NCBI GenBank assembly: GCA_035354435.1
Contig: DAOQAY010000096.1
Coordinates: 1-11,381, forward strand
DNA: 11,381 nt
From: JAKLDO01 sp035354435
Lineage (GTDB): Bacteria; UBP6; UBA1177
Direction of reading: 5' to 3'
Below the pieces are notes generated by a model, which saw only the letters and a program-made list of their open reading frames with translations, was not told where the DNA came from and ran no database searches. Positions 1-6,554 of the stretch are shown here, one piece after another; position 1 is the stretch's first letter; each line of letters opens with the position of its first letter. The translations under genes and the position numbers were made by a program.

Positions 1-328
1 CTTCATCAAGATAGTCGGCAGTTCCGTCATCATCTGTATCGACTGCGACACCGCCCGGTTTTTCTATGCTGTCGGGAATTCCGTCACCGTCGCTATCAAG
101 CTCAGGCAGAATATCTTCATCCTCCTCTTCATCGGGAAGACCGCTGTTATCAGGAGTCACATTGTCATCAGTCGTGACATTGTCATCGGGAAGACCGCCG
201 TTGTCATTTGCGCCGATCAGGTCACTATCGATCAGATTATCACCGTCACCTTCGTCACTGGTGCATGCAGTCATGAAAAAGGTCATTGCGACCATCACAA
301 TAAAAAATCCCTTTAACGCCTCGCTCAT
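1..328 (-). CDS. Acidic surface lipoprotein with thrombospondin-3-like Ca-binding repeats (partial)
   Basis: Only the first 109 codons are in the window; the C-terminus lies beyond the left edge. The N-terminus has a hydrophobic signal segment (residues 5-18) ending in a lipobox, M19-T-A-C22, so the protein should be lipid-anchored after signal peptidase II cleavage. After C22 comes an Asp/Asn-rich linker with two copies of GLPDD/GLPDE. Two DxDxDG-type loops follow, DSDGDGIPDSIE (78-89) and DTDDDGTADYLDE (97-109), typical of thrombospondin type 3 / EF-hand-like calcium-binding repeats. The start at 328 is preferred over the adjacent ATG at 331 because the GGAG at 335-338 is 6 bases from it and only 3 from the other. 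Its own promoter lies just after the tyrS stop. By inference it is a calcium-stabilised surface stalk or adhesin-like protein; the missing part could hold the functional domain. Confidence 0.8.
   Translation of the reverse strand, partial: MSEALKGFFIVMVAMTFFMTACTSDEGDGDNLIDSDLIGANDNGGLPDDNVTTDDNVTPDNSGLPDEEEDEDILPELDSDGDGIPDSIEKPGGVAVDTDDDGTADYLDE
129..198. repeat. Short direct repeats inside the lipoprotein linker
   Basis: The 16-base string tcatcgggaagaccgc occurs at 129-144 and again at 183-198. The 11-base string acattgtcatc occurs at 159-169 and 177-187. They encode the repeated GLPD and DNVT units of the Asp-rich linker and look like internal duplication of a flexible stalk rather than a mobile or regulatory repeat. 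Confidence 0.7.
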
Positions 329-384
329 CATTATCTCCGAAAAATTTTACATTTTAGTCCGCCGGGAAGCCTCACCCCGGAAGA

Positions 385-412
385 ATTGTACTTTGAACAG
401 GAAAAAAATCAA
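385..412 (-). promoter_or_regulatory. Predicted sigma70-type promoter of the partial lipoprotein gene
   Basis: Read on the minus strand, TTGATT (407-412) and TACAAT (385-390) are separated by 16 bases. Transcription would start near 378, about 50 bases before the ATG at 328. The -35 box begins only 5 bases past the tyrS stop codon, so the lipoprotein can be expressed separately from tyrS. Confidence 0.55.
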
Positions 413-416
413 TCAG

Positions 417-1691
417 TTAGATCTTTGCAACATTGACAAGGTGATAATTTTTCTTTCCGCAACGGATTATAAGCATCGATTTGTGCATAAGATTTGAGGA
501 ATTGAGCATCATTTCCGGGTCTGTCACTTTTTCGTTATTGATGTAGCACCCACCCTGCTGAATAATGCTTCTCGCTTTTCCCTTTGAAGGCTGCATATTG
601 GTTTTAACAAGCAGATCGGATATGTTTATGCCGTTGTTCATTTCATCTTTTTCGACCACTGTAGAAGGAACATCATTGAATATGCTTTTCAGCTCTTTCT
701 CGCTCAGACCTTTGAGATCTCCGCCAAACAGCGCTGCACTTGCAGCTTCCGCACTTTTTAAACCTTCTTCTCCATGCATTATTTTTGTAGCCTCTTTGGC
801 AAGCAGTGTCTGCGCAACTCTCAAATGCGGTTCTTTTTTATGTTCTTCACACACTTTTTCAATCTCAGAAACATCAATAAATGTGAACAGTTTCAACATT
901 TTTTCGACATCTTCATCAGTGGTGTTTATCCAGTACTGGTAATACTGGTAAGGACTTGTTTTTTCGGAATCAAGCCACACAGCATTCCCTGCACTTTTAC
1001 CGAACTTTTCACCTGTTGAAGTAGTTATCAGAGGAAAGGTCATTCCGAATGCCTTTCCGTTATCGGCTCTTCTTATCAGTTCAAGACCGGCAGTAATATT
1101 TCCCCACTGATCGTTACCGCCGAACTGCACAGTACATCCGTAATTCCTGAAAAGATACAAAAAATCATATGACTGAAGAGTCATGTAACTGAACTCAGTG
1201 TAAGAAATTCCATTTTCAGAGGAAATCCGGCTCTTTACGGAATCTTTCGCCAGCATATAGTTGATCGTGAAATGTTTGCCTACATCTCTCAGCCAGTCTA
1301 TGATTGACATTCCGTGAGTCCAGTCGTAGTTATTCACCATGAAAGCAGGATGATCACCTTTAAAATCGAGTATTGCCTCCATCTGAGTCTTTATCGCTTC
1401 GGCATTATGCAGAACCTGAGATATCGTCTGGAGATTTCTTTCCTCGCTTTTCCCGCTCGGATCGCCAATCATTCCTGTCGCTCCGCCGATAAGAGGAAGC
1501 ACCCTGTGTCCGTATCTCTGAAAATGTGCAAGTCCCATCAAAGGCACAAGATTCCCGATGTGAAGACTGTCAGCAGTCGGATCAAAACCGCAATAGACTG
1601 CAACCTTATTCTCATCAAGATATTTCTCAATCTCAGGATCAGTCACATTTGAAATAAAACCGCGGTTTTTCAACTCGTTGTAAACTGACAT
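417..1691 (-). CDS. tyrS: Tyrosyl-tRNA synthetase (class I, TyrS type 1)
   Basis: Cytoplasmic enzyme that activates tyrosine with ATP and charges tRNA-Tyr. With the start at 1691 it has 424 residues, the same length as E. coli TyrS. Visible signatures are the HIGH-class motif HIGN (44-47) in a YCGFDPTADSLHIGN context, the tyrosine-pocket segments around YMTLQ (169-173) and GGNDQWGNI (191-199), and the KMSKS-class loop KFGKS (229-233). A C-terminal S4 RNA-binding domain runs from about 355 to 424. An in-frame ATG at 1703 would add MENK, but its ATGGAG supplies the Shine-Dalgarno GGAG, which sits 6 bases before the ATG at 1691, and nothing resembling a ribosome site precedes 1703. It lies between two acidic lipoprotein genes on the same strand, with no obvious functional link. 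No T-box-like leader fits in the 69-base gap upstream. Confidence 0.97.
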   Translation of the reverse strand: MSVYNELKNRGFISNVTDPEIEKYLDENKVAVYCGFDPTADSLHIGNLVPLMGLAHFQRYGHRVLPLIGGATGMIGDPSGKSEERNLQTISQVLHNAEAIKTQMEAILDFKGDHPAFMVNNYDWTHGMSIIDWLRDVGKHFTINYMLAKDSVKSRISSENGISYTEFSYMTLQSYDFLYLFRNYGCTVQFGGNDQWGNITAGLELIRRADNGKAFGMTFPLITTSTGEKFGKSAGNAVWLDSEKTSPYQYYQYWINTTDEDVEKMLKLFTFIDVSEIEKVCEEHKKEPHLRVAQTLLAKEATKIMHGEEGLKSAEAASAALFGGDLKGLSEKELKSIFNDVPSTVVEKDEMNNGINISDLLVKTNMQPSKGKARSIIQQGGCYINNEKVTDPEMMLNSSNLMHKSMLIIRCGKKNYHLVNVAKI

Positions 1692-1722
1692 CTTATTCTC
1701 CATAAACAGTTAGCACGGTGAC

Positions 1723-1750
1723 ATATTATTTAAGGAAGGGAAAAAATCAA
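1723..1750 (-). promoter_or_regulatory. Predicted promoter of tyrS
   Basis: Minus-strand TTGATT (1745-1750) and TAATAT (1723-1728) are spaced by 16 bases, placing the transcription start near 1716. That leaves about 25 untranslated bases before the ATG at 1691 and supports this start over 1703. It lies just downstream of the upstream lipoprotein's stop codon, so read-through is also possible because I see no terminator between them. Confidence 0.5.
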
Positions 1751-1760
1751 CCAGTAAAGG

Positions 1761-2726
1761 CTAAATCACATCATCATCAGAAGTTTCGAGCGGAAGTCCT
1801 GTTTCGCAATCGACCGGATCACCGTCAAGGTCATTACAGTCACAAAGAGTTTCTTTTTCTGTCTGTGTGAGTATTTCAGCCTCATCTGTCTCAAGGTCGA
1901 ATGTGAACCAGAGATCCATGAATTCATACATTCCGTAATTTGATGCCGGGTCGTGGCAGGCATATACTTCACCGGTTTTGATTATCGCTTCTGTGCATGA
2001 TTTTTTCATTGAGCTCTCTTCAAAATCATTTATCAGGAAAAGTGCGGCATTTTCAGGACTGATCGCAATCTTGTTCAATCCGTCCGTCTTCATGTCTTTT
2101 AGAGTCTGGGCATCCATCATGAAAATAAACCACCTGCCATAGTCCGAATCACCTGTCTGATGCTCAAATCCCTGCACAAAAAGCATATAAGCAGTTTCAT
2201 CTTCAGATTCAAAATCGGGCATTATCATTGCATTAATGTCATAACTTCCGCCTTCCCATGAAACTGTGCCGAACTCCGCTTCGAAAGACATCTCAACACC
2301 CGCTGGATCTTCATCAGGATATCCTTCAATTTCATCCGTATCGCCAATTTCAGAATCATCAATGATATCTTCATCGGAATAATCCTCCATTTCGGCAGGA
2401 TTCTGGTAAATTCTCATTTTTGCATAGGGTTTTTTATTGTATTCCGTCATTTCCGAAGGCGCTGAACACTGAGTTACCGAATCGCTGTCAGGTGTTTCAT
2501 CGGACTGAACATCTTCATCCGTATCAGCTTCAGCATCTGCGGTATCTGCATCATCACCGATTTCAATGTCAGTTACCGTATCTGTATCACCTGAACTCAT
2601 GTCATTGTCACTCTGCTGGTTTTCATCGTTAAATAACTCATCATCTTTTCTGTCGTTCCCGCCGCTTGAGCATGAAACAGCAAGCATGAACAGAGCGGCA
2701 GCAACAGTTAAAGCAGTTTTTTGCAT
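1761..2726 (-). CDS. Acidic Asp/Glu-rich lipoprotein of unknown function
   Basis: The 321-residue protein begins with a signal peptide (MQKTALTVAAALFMLAVSC) whose lipobox ends at C19; the -3 residue is Ala, slightly off consensus. Residues 24-85 form a very acidic D/E/S/T-rich low-complexity linker. A second acidic stretch spans about 112-141. The remaining C-terminal part (about 142-305) looks like a folded domain with beta-strand-like and aromatic segments. Six cysteines follow the lipid-anchored one (C87, C244, C257, C295, C297, C307), enough for three disulfides, which fits a location outside the cytoplasm. The start is supported by AGAGGTG at 2732-2738 and by a strong promoter upstream. 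I recognise no family for the folded part. It resembles the partial lipoprotein at 1-328 only in architecture (lipobox plus acidic linker), not in visible sequence. Confidence 0.85.
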   Translation of the reverse strand: MQKTALTVAAALFMLAVSCSSGGNDRKDDELFNDENQQSDNDMSSGDTDTVTDIEIGDDADTADAEADTDEDVQSDETPDSDSVTQCSAPSEMTEYNKKPYAKMRIYQNPAEMEDYSDEDIIDDSEIGDTDEIEGYPDEDPAGVEMSFEAEFGTVSWEGGSYDINAMIMPDFESEDETAYMLFVQGFEHQTGDSDYGRWFIFMMDAQTLKDMKTDGLNKIAISPENAALFLINDFEESSMKKSCTEAIIKTGEVYACHDPASNYGMYEFMDLWFTFDLETDEAEILTQTEKETLCDCNDLDGDPVDCETGLPLETSDDDVI

Positions 2727-2764
2727 TCTCTCACCTCTTTCTCTAGTTTAAATAGGCAGTTATA

Positions 2765-2792
2765 AGTATATTTCTCCGAATGTCAGTGTCAA
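2765..2792 (-). promoter_or_regulatory. Strong predicted sigma70-type promoter of the acidic lipoprotein
   Basis: On the minus strand a perfect TTGACA (2787-2792) is followed after 16 bases by TATACT (2765-2770), five of six consensus positions. Transcription should begin near 2758, giving a leader of about 32 bases with an AGAGGTG ribosome site. It is the best promoter match in the window and suggests substantial constitutive expression. Confidence 0.75.
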
Positions 2793-2806
2793 GAATCTGT
2801 TTTTTC

Positions 2807-2834
2807 TTCAAAAATTATTTCCATTCTGTAATAT
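2807..2834 (+). promoter_or_regulatory. Possible promoter of the small membrane protein
   Basis: TTCAAA (2807-2812) and TAATAT (2829-2834) are spaced by 16 bases, with a predicted start near 2841, about 23 bases before the ATG at 2864. The -35 box is a poor match, so this is tentative. The 137-base gap at 2727-2863 thus carries divergent promoter candidates. Confidence 0.35.
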
Positions 2835-2863
2835 TCAGCCGTTATTTCTTACGGAGTCATAAA

Positions 2864-3178
2864 ATGTACAAACTCATGCTGATGACAGTTACGATACTTG
2901 CGGCGAATCTGATGTCCGGATTTATTTCAAATGCCGTACTTAATTATTACAGGCTGAACTTTTCCCCAAAAATTGCAACAATGATAGGAATGGCGGCCAT
3001 TGTGCTTGTACTTTATCCTATGTACCGTTATCTCAACAGCTGGATGAGCGCCATTTCAAAAAAACTGGTTAAAGCCGGCAGAAAACTAATCGGACCGAAG
3101 ATCGGCGCACTTATAATGTTCACGATTCTTCTGGTTTCTTTATATTTCGGCTATCTGAAACTGTGGTTCTCAAAGTGA
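2864..3178 (+). CDS. Small three-helix membrane protein, unknown function
   Basis: A 104-residue protein with three clear hydrophobic segments: about residues 3-25, 37-56 and 81-101. They are joined by short polar loops, with a strongly basic stretch (KKLVKAGRKLIGPK) between helices 2 and 3 that should face the cytoplasm. The reading frame stays open upstream to 2780, but GGAG at 2853-2856, 7 bases before the ATG at 2864, fixes the start there, and the upstream extension is not protein-like. I recognise no family. It stands alone on the plus strand between a divergent lipoprotein gene and the convergent cvpA gene, from which its stop codon is separated by one base. A membrane-envelope role is all that can be inferred. 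Confidence 0.75.
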   Translation: MYKLMLMTVTILAANLMSGFISNAVLNYYRLNFSPKIATMIGMAAIVLVLYPMYRYLNSWMSAISKKLVKAGRKLIGPKIGALIMFTILLVSLYFGYLKLWFSK

Positions 3179-3179
3179 A

Positions 3180-3650
3180 TCAGAAAAAAAGAAAATCCGT
3201 CTTATCAAGAATACTTCTGACAACACTATAGAAAATCGAATCATATGCTGATGCTCTTAACTCTGTAAAAACGCCCCTTTCCAAAAGTGCCTCAAAAATA
3301 AATATTATCACAATGATAATAACAATTCCCCTTAAAAATCCAAATATTACACCAAGCAGTTTATTCAATCCGCCAGCCACACCCTCTTTTTCTGTTATCA
3401 AACCTTTCAATGAAAAATAAAGAATCTGATAAAAAACGGCATAAACAATCAGAAAGCATATTATGAAAAACGCCGTATAATTTTCTTTTCCTGAGATCTG
3501 AATAAGTGTACTTTGAAATGACGGAATATTGAAAATGATAAAAACGGCAATAAATACTACAAATTTCAATATTTCACGGAATCCTCCGGAAATTGATCCC
3601 GCAAGCATTGTAAGCAGAAGAAAAATTGCAAAACAGATGTCAATTATCAT
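3180..3650 (-). CDS. CvpA-family integral membrane protein
   Basis: A 156-residue protein with four predicted membrane helices (about 3-19, 27-42, 59-81 and 98-124) and the Gly/Arg pattern of the CvpA (colicin V production protein) family: G18-SISGGFRE26 after helix 1, and GGLNKLLGVIFGFLRG (93-108) leading into the last helix. Family members are inner-membrane proteins linked to colicin V production or export and envelope homeostasis; their biochemical activity is not settled. AGGGAGG about 7 bases upstream supports the start at 3650. It lies 72 bases downstream of the ferredoxin oxidoreductase gamma gene on the same strand and may be its last cotranscribed gene. A weak TTGATA-type signal in the gap could give independent expression. 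Confidence 0.85.
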   Translation of the reverse strand: MIIDICFAIFLLLTMLAGSISGGFREILKFVVFIAVFIIFNIPSFQSTLIQISGKENYTAFFIICFLIVYAVFYQILYFSLKGLITEKEGVAGGLNKLLGVIFGFLRGIVIIIVIIFIFEALLERGVFTELRASAYDSIFYSVVRSILDKTDFLFF

Positions 3651-3722
3651 AAAAGAGCCTCCCTGTTAAACCGTATTGTTCTTACTGATTTAAGGAAGAA
3701 TATCAATTATTAGTCAGGGAAT

Positions 3723-4259
3723 TTAAACGAGGCTCATTCCGAGTTTGATGGCTTCTTCATTAATCGGGATCATGTTGTGATGACGGGGAGGAAGCGTGTC
3801 TTTGAGTGCAAGAATAAGAGATTCAACTTTGACCATCGGGTTAGCTTTGAGAAGCGTACCGAGTGTTATCATGTTCATAACCTGTGTATTCTTGATTTTA
3901 TTGGTGGCAAGTTCAATTGCCGGAATTGCAAAAATTCTTATATCTTTTCTTGTCGGAGCTTCCTTGATCGTGGAACTTTCCCAGATAAGAATTCCGCCGG
4001 GTTTCACTTTGGACTCAAAAAGTTTAAGAGAAGGAAGATTGAAAACAATCGCAACATCATAAGCCTGAACTATCGGACTTGATATCGGAATATCACTGAT
4101 ATTCACCATGCAGTTTGCCGTTCCGCCTCTCATTTCAGGTCCGTATGAAGGCATCCAGCTTACTTCCTTACCTTCTTTCATTGCAGCATAGGCAAGAAGT
4201 TTCCCCATCGAAAGAACGCCCTGACCACCGAATCCTGCAAAAATCATTTCAGCAAGCAT
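3723..4259 (-). CDS. vorC: 2-oxoacid:ferredoxin oxidoreductase, gamma subunit
   Basis: Gamma subunit (178 residues) of the ferredoxin-dependent 2-oxoacid dehydrogenase encoded by this operon. In this enzyme class gamma packs against the catalytic alpha/beta subunits and contributes to coenzyme A binding. The family signatures are clear: the glycine-rich GFGGQG (9-14) near the N-terminus and SYGPEMRGGTANC (38-50). The length is normal for a free-standing gamma subunit. GGGAGG at 4267-4272, 7 bases upstream, supports the start at 4259. Only 17 bases separate it from the beta gene. The symbol vorC follows from the VorB-like alpha subunit; korC is the main alternative, because gamma alone does not reveal the substrate. 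Confidence 0.92.
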   Translation of the reverse strand: MLAEMIFAGFGGQGVLSMGKLLAYAAMKEGKEVSWMPSYGPEMRGGTANCMVNISDIPISSPIVQAYDVAIVFNLPSLKLFESKVKPGGILIWESSTIKEAPTRKDIRIFAIPAIELATNKIKNTQVMNMITLGTLLKANPMVKVESLILALKDTLPPRHHNMIPINEEAIKLGMSLV

Positions 4260-4276
4260 ATCATTTCCTCCCTTAA

Positions 4277-5038
4277 TTAATTCTGTTGAGCTGTGACATC
4301 TTTTTTGACGCCAAGCGGATAGTACTGAAGCATATTGTCCTTTACAAAATCAAGCGTTTTAACAGGAGCAAGCTTCCAGCCTGAAGGGCAGTTCGAAACA
4401 ACTTCGAGAAAAGTCGTGCCAAGTTTCTGCTTCTGGATCTCAAAACATTTTCTGACTGATTTTTTTGCTTTTCTGACATTTGCGGGAGTATCTAGTGTAA
4501 CTCTTTCACAATATGCAACACCGGGAAGCTGACTGATCATTTCAGCCATCTTCAACGGATAACCTACATGTTTCGGGTCTCTTCCATAAGGACTTGTTGT
4601 TGTTTTCTGACCTTCAAGAGTGGTCGGTGCCATCTGCCCGCCGGTCATGCCGTAAATTGCGTTATTTACAAAGAAAATGGAGAACTTTTCGCCACGGTTG
4701 CAGGCATGAAGTGTTTCAGCTGTTCCGATAGCGGCAAGGTCACCATCACCCTGATATGTGAAAACAAACTTATCAGGAAGAGTTCTTTTTATTCCGGTTG
4801 CAACAGCACAGGCTCTGCCGTGAGCAGCCTGCTGAAAATCTATATCCATATAATCATAGGCAAAAACTGAACAGCCGACAGGACTTACACCGATAATCTC
4901 ATCAGCAATCCCCATCTCTTCAACAACTTCCATAATGATCTTGTGAAGTGTCGAGTGAAAACATCCGGGACAGTAATGCATTCTTGTGTCAAGAAGAGTA
5001 CCCGGTCTTTTATAAACTAATTCATATCCTTCTTTCAT
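4277..5038 (-). CDS. vorA: 2-oxoacid:ferredoxin oxidoreductase, beta subunit (thiamine diphosphate)
   Basis: Catalytic beta subunit (253 residues) that binds thiamine diphosphate and one [4Fe-4S] cluster. The TPP motif begins at GDGD (97-100) and closes with NNAIYGMTGGQ (125-135). Four cysteines sit where the family places cluster ligands: C23 and C26 in YCPGC, C56 in PVGCS, and C217 in SNCPSGW. The start at 5038 is preferred because AGGAGGG at 5047-5053 is 8 bases upstream; the open frame beyond it overlaps the alpha gene and adds 27 unconserved basic residues. The alpha stop codon TAG overlaps the first bases of this ribosome site, so the two genes are probably translationally coupled. Substrate assignment (branched-chain 2-oxoacid rather than 2-oxoglutarate) rests on the alpha subunit. 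Confidence 0.95.
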   Translation of the reverse strand: MKEGYELVYKRPGTLLDTRMHYCPGCFHSTLHKIIMEVVEEMGIADEIIGVSPVGCSVFAYDYMDIDFQQAAHGRACAVATGIKRTLPDKFVFTYQGDGDLAAIGTAETLHACNRGEKFSIFFVNNAIYGMTGGQMAPTTLEGQKTTTSPYGRDPKHVGYPLKMAEMISQLPGVAYCERVTLDTPANVRKAKKSVRKCFEIQKQKLGTTFLEVVSNCPSGWKLAPVKTLDFVKDNMLQYYPLGVKKDVTAQQN

Positions 5039-5051
5039 TTTTATGTCCCTC

Positions 5052-6134
5052 CTACATTTTCTTTTTGATCTGATCAAGTATCTCTTCTGCCGTAGCAAGA
5101 ATTCCGCCTGTTCTGCCATAAAAATAAACCGGTTTGCGACCGTTTACAACAAGCTGAATATCTTCAACCATCTGTCCGACACTCATTTCAATTGTCATAA
5201 ACATCTTTACGCTCGGCTTGGCTGCAAGCTCACTAATCTTCTTTGACGGAAAAGGCCACAGTGTGATCGGTCTGAGCAATCCGACTTTAATCCCCTGTTC
5301 TCTACCGAGATCAACAGCTTTTTTACAGATACGGCTTGACAGACCATATGCACTGATGATTATCTCAGCATCATCAGTATGATACGCTTCATAACGCACT
5401 TCGGAATCAACTATCTTTGCATATTTTGCCTGAAGTTCGTTATTTTTTCTTTCCATCTCATCAGACTTTATATTAAGCGAAGTAAGAAGATTTTTCTTTC
5501 TTCCTCCATTCTTTCCGTTTGTAGCCCAAGGCTTGTCGGCTCTCATATCCTCAGCACTTCTGAATTCATAAGGTTCAGGAAGTTCTATCTTTTCCATCAT
5601 CTGACCGATTGCACCGTCAGAAAGTATGAGAACAGGATTGCACCATTTATCAGCAAGATCAAAAGCCATGACAGTATGGTCGACCATTTCCTGAACTGAG
5701 TTAGGAGCAAGAACAATAAGCCTGTAATCACCATGACCGCCGCCTTTAACAGCCTGAAAATAGTCACCCTGACTTGGCTGAATTGTTCCGAGACCGGGAC
5801 CACCGCGCTGAACATTTACAAAAACTGCCGGAATTTCGGCACATGCAATATAAGAAACCGCTTCCTGCATCAATGAATAACCCGGAGATGATGTTGTTGT
5901 CATAACTCTTGCACCTGCTCCGCCAGCCCCGTAAAGCATATTTCCGGCAGCAACTTCGCTTTCTGCCTGAAGCACAACACATTTCGGATGATTGGGAACC
6001 TCTCTGGAAAGATATTCAATAACCTCGGATTGCGGAGTGATAGGATATCCGAAATAACCAGTCATACCGGCTCTTAAAGCTGCCTCTGCCAGAGCCTCAT
6101 TGCCTTTCATAAACGCTATCTTCTTGTTGGACAC
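5052..6134 (-). CDS. vorB: 2-oxoacid:ferredoxin oxidoreductase, alpha subunit (VorB-like)
   Basis: Alpha subunit of 360 residues, with the N-terminal pyrimidine-binding domain and C-terminal transketolase-like domain of the family. Key segments are MKGNEALAEAALRAG (9-23), YPITPQSE (30-37), then RGGPGLG, PSQGDYFQA and GGGHGDYR, and in the C-terminal domain LRPITLWPFP and EMSVGQMVEDIQL. As I recall the families, the QGDYFQA/GGGHGDY combination is characteristic of VorB (3-methyl-2-oxobutanoate oxidoreductase) rather than KorA or PorA. GTG at 6134 is the preferred start because GGAGG (6140-6144) lies 5 bases upstream. The ATG at 6146 is itself part of that ribosome site and has none of its own; using it adds MEAK in front, four residues. 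The gene lies between the ferredoxin-like and beta genes. Confidence 0.93.
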   Translation of the reverse strand: MSNKKIAFMKGNEALAEAALRAGMTGYFGYPITPQSEVIEYLSREVPNHPKCVVLQAESEVAAGNMLYGAGGAGARVMTTTSSPGYSLMQEAVSYIACAEIPAVFVNVQRGGPGLGTIQPSQGDYFQAVKGGGHGDYRLIVLAPNSVQEMVDHTVMAFDLADKWCNPVLILSDGAIGQMMEKIELPEPYEFRSAEDMRADKPWATNGKNGGRKKNLLTSLNIKSDEMERKNNELQAKYAKIVDSEVRYEAYHTDDAEIIISAYGLSSRICKKAVDLGREQGIKVGLLRPITLWPFPSKKISELAAKPSVKMFMTIEMSVGQMVEDIQLVVNGRKPVYFYGRTGGILATAEEILDQIKKKM

Positions 6135-6167
6135 TTTTGCCTCCATCTTATTAATTATATTAGCAAA

Positions 6168-6392
6168 TTACTTAACCTGCTTGTAAACGGTTATTGCCGC
6201 ATCGGGACATATCACCGCACAATTGGCACAGCCGATACACTTTTCCGGTTCCACAATGTAGGAATAGTGAAGACCGAATGAATTGGTGTCATCCATTTTG
6301 ATCGCAAGACATTTAACAGGACAGTAGTGAACACACAAACCGCAGCCTTTGCATCCCTCTACTGAAATTTCAACAAACCCTTTCGCTGCCAT
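6168..6392 (-). CDS. vorD: Ferredoxin-like delta subunit, two [4Fe-4S] clusters
   Basis: A 74-residue bacterial-type double-cluster ferredoxin domain that would pass electrons from the alpha/beta active site to soluble ferredoxin. The two motifs are CKGCGLCVHYCP (C14, C17, C20, C24) and CIGCANCAVICP (C52, C55, C58, C62); an extra cysteine, C28, follows the first. The 27-residue spacing between clusters includes a MDDTNSFGLHYSYIVEPE segment, as in fused or free delta subunits of 2-oxoacid:ferredoxin oxidoreductases. The ATG at 6392 follows GGAGG (6398-6402) by 5 bases; the longer frame starting with TTG at 6404 is an artefact of that ribosome site. First gene of the operon, 33 bases ahead of the preferred vorB start (21 bases ahead of its upstream ATG). 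Confidence 0.93.
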   Translation of the reverse strand: MAAKGFVEISVEGCKGCGLCVHYCPVKCLAIKMDDTNSFGLHYSYIVEPEKCIGCANCAVICPDAAITVYKQVK

Positions 6393-6436
6393 CTTTTCCT
6401 CCAAAGATTAATAATGAAATAACGAATGCACAAGGG

Positions 6437-6465
6437 AATGTATCACCAAGAGAATGAAAAATCAA
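6437..6465 (-). promoter_or_regulatory. Predicted promoter of the ferredoxin oxidoreductase operon
   Basis: On the minus strand TTGATT (6460-6465) is followed after 17 bases by TACATT (6437-6442), and TGA directly before the -10 box gives an extended -10 element. Transcription would start near 6430, about 38 bases before the ferredoxin-like gene. No better match occurs in the 162-base gap. Confidence 0.5.
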
Positions 6466-6481
6466 GTGGAAAGACGATGTT

Positions 6482-6500
6482 ATTAGCTTTTGTTGCTAAT
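6482..6500. promoter_or_regulatory. Perfect 6-base dyad upstream of the oxidoreductase promoter
   Basis: ATTAGC (6482-6487) and GCTAAT (6495-6500) are perfect inverted repeats around a 7-base T-rich centre. The site ends 17 bases upstream of the predicted -35 box, a position typical of activator sites, and lies 55 bases after the fkpA-like stop codon. It has no T-tract on the downstream side, so an intrinsic terminator is unlikely. Binding by a regulator is inference only; a dyad this short can arise by chance. Confidence 0.3.
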
Positions 6501-6554
6501 CACAAACAGGTAGTTATTTCAGATAGTTGCCGGTCTGTTGTTTGAATTGATCTA

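Noticed and set aside
361..380. CCGGG/CCCGG hairpin (362-366 with 376-380) as terminator of tyrS
   Set aside because: The stem is only 5 bases and no T-run follows on the minus strand; the predicted lipoprotein promoter already overlaps this stretch.
66..497. Plus-strand open frame of 143 codons, Ser-rich
   Set aside because: It is the antisense of the Asp-rich lipoprotein linker: GAT/GAC codons read backwards give Ser/Leu-rich frames. It has no ribosome site and runs through the promoter region and the tyrS 3' end.
1704..1760. T-box or other tRNA-sensing leader before tyrS
   Set aside because: The gap is too short, has no T-box consensus, and contains a plausible promoter that leaves only about 25 leader bases.
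5052..6392. Assignment as 2-oxoglutarate (Kor) or pyruvate (Por) oxidoreductase
   Set aside because: Pyruvate type is unlikely because the alpha-subunit motifs QGDYFQA and GGGHGDY recall VorB. Kor remains an alternative but fits the alpha subunit less well.
6503..6544. CAAACA/TGTTTG inverted repeat as FKBP terminator
   Set aside because: A 6-base stem with a 30-base loop and no T-run is not credible as an intrinsic terminator.
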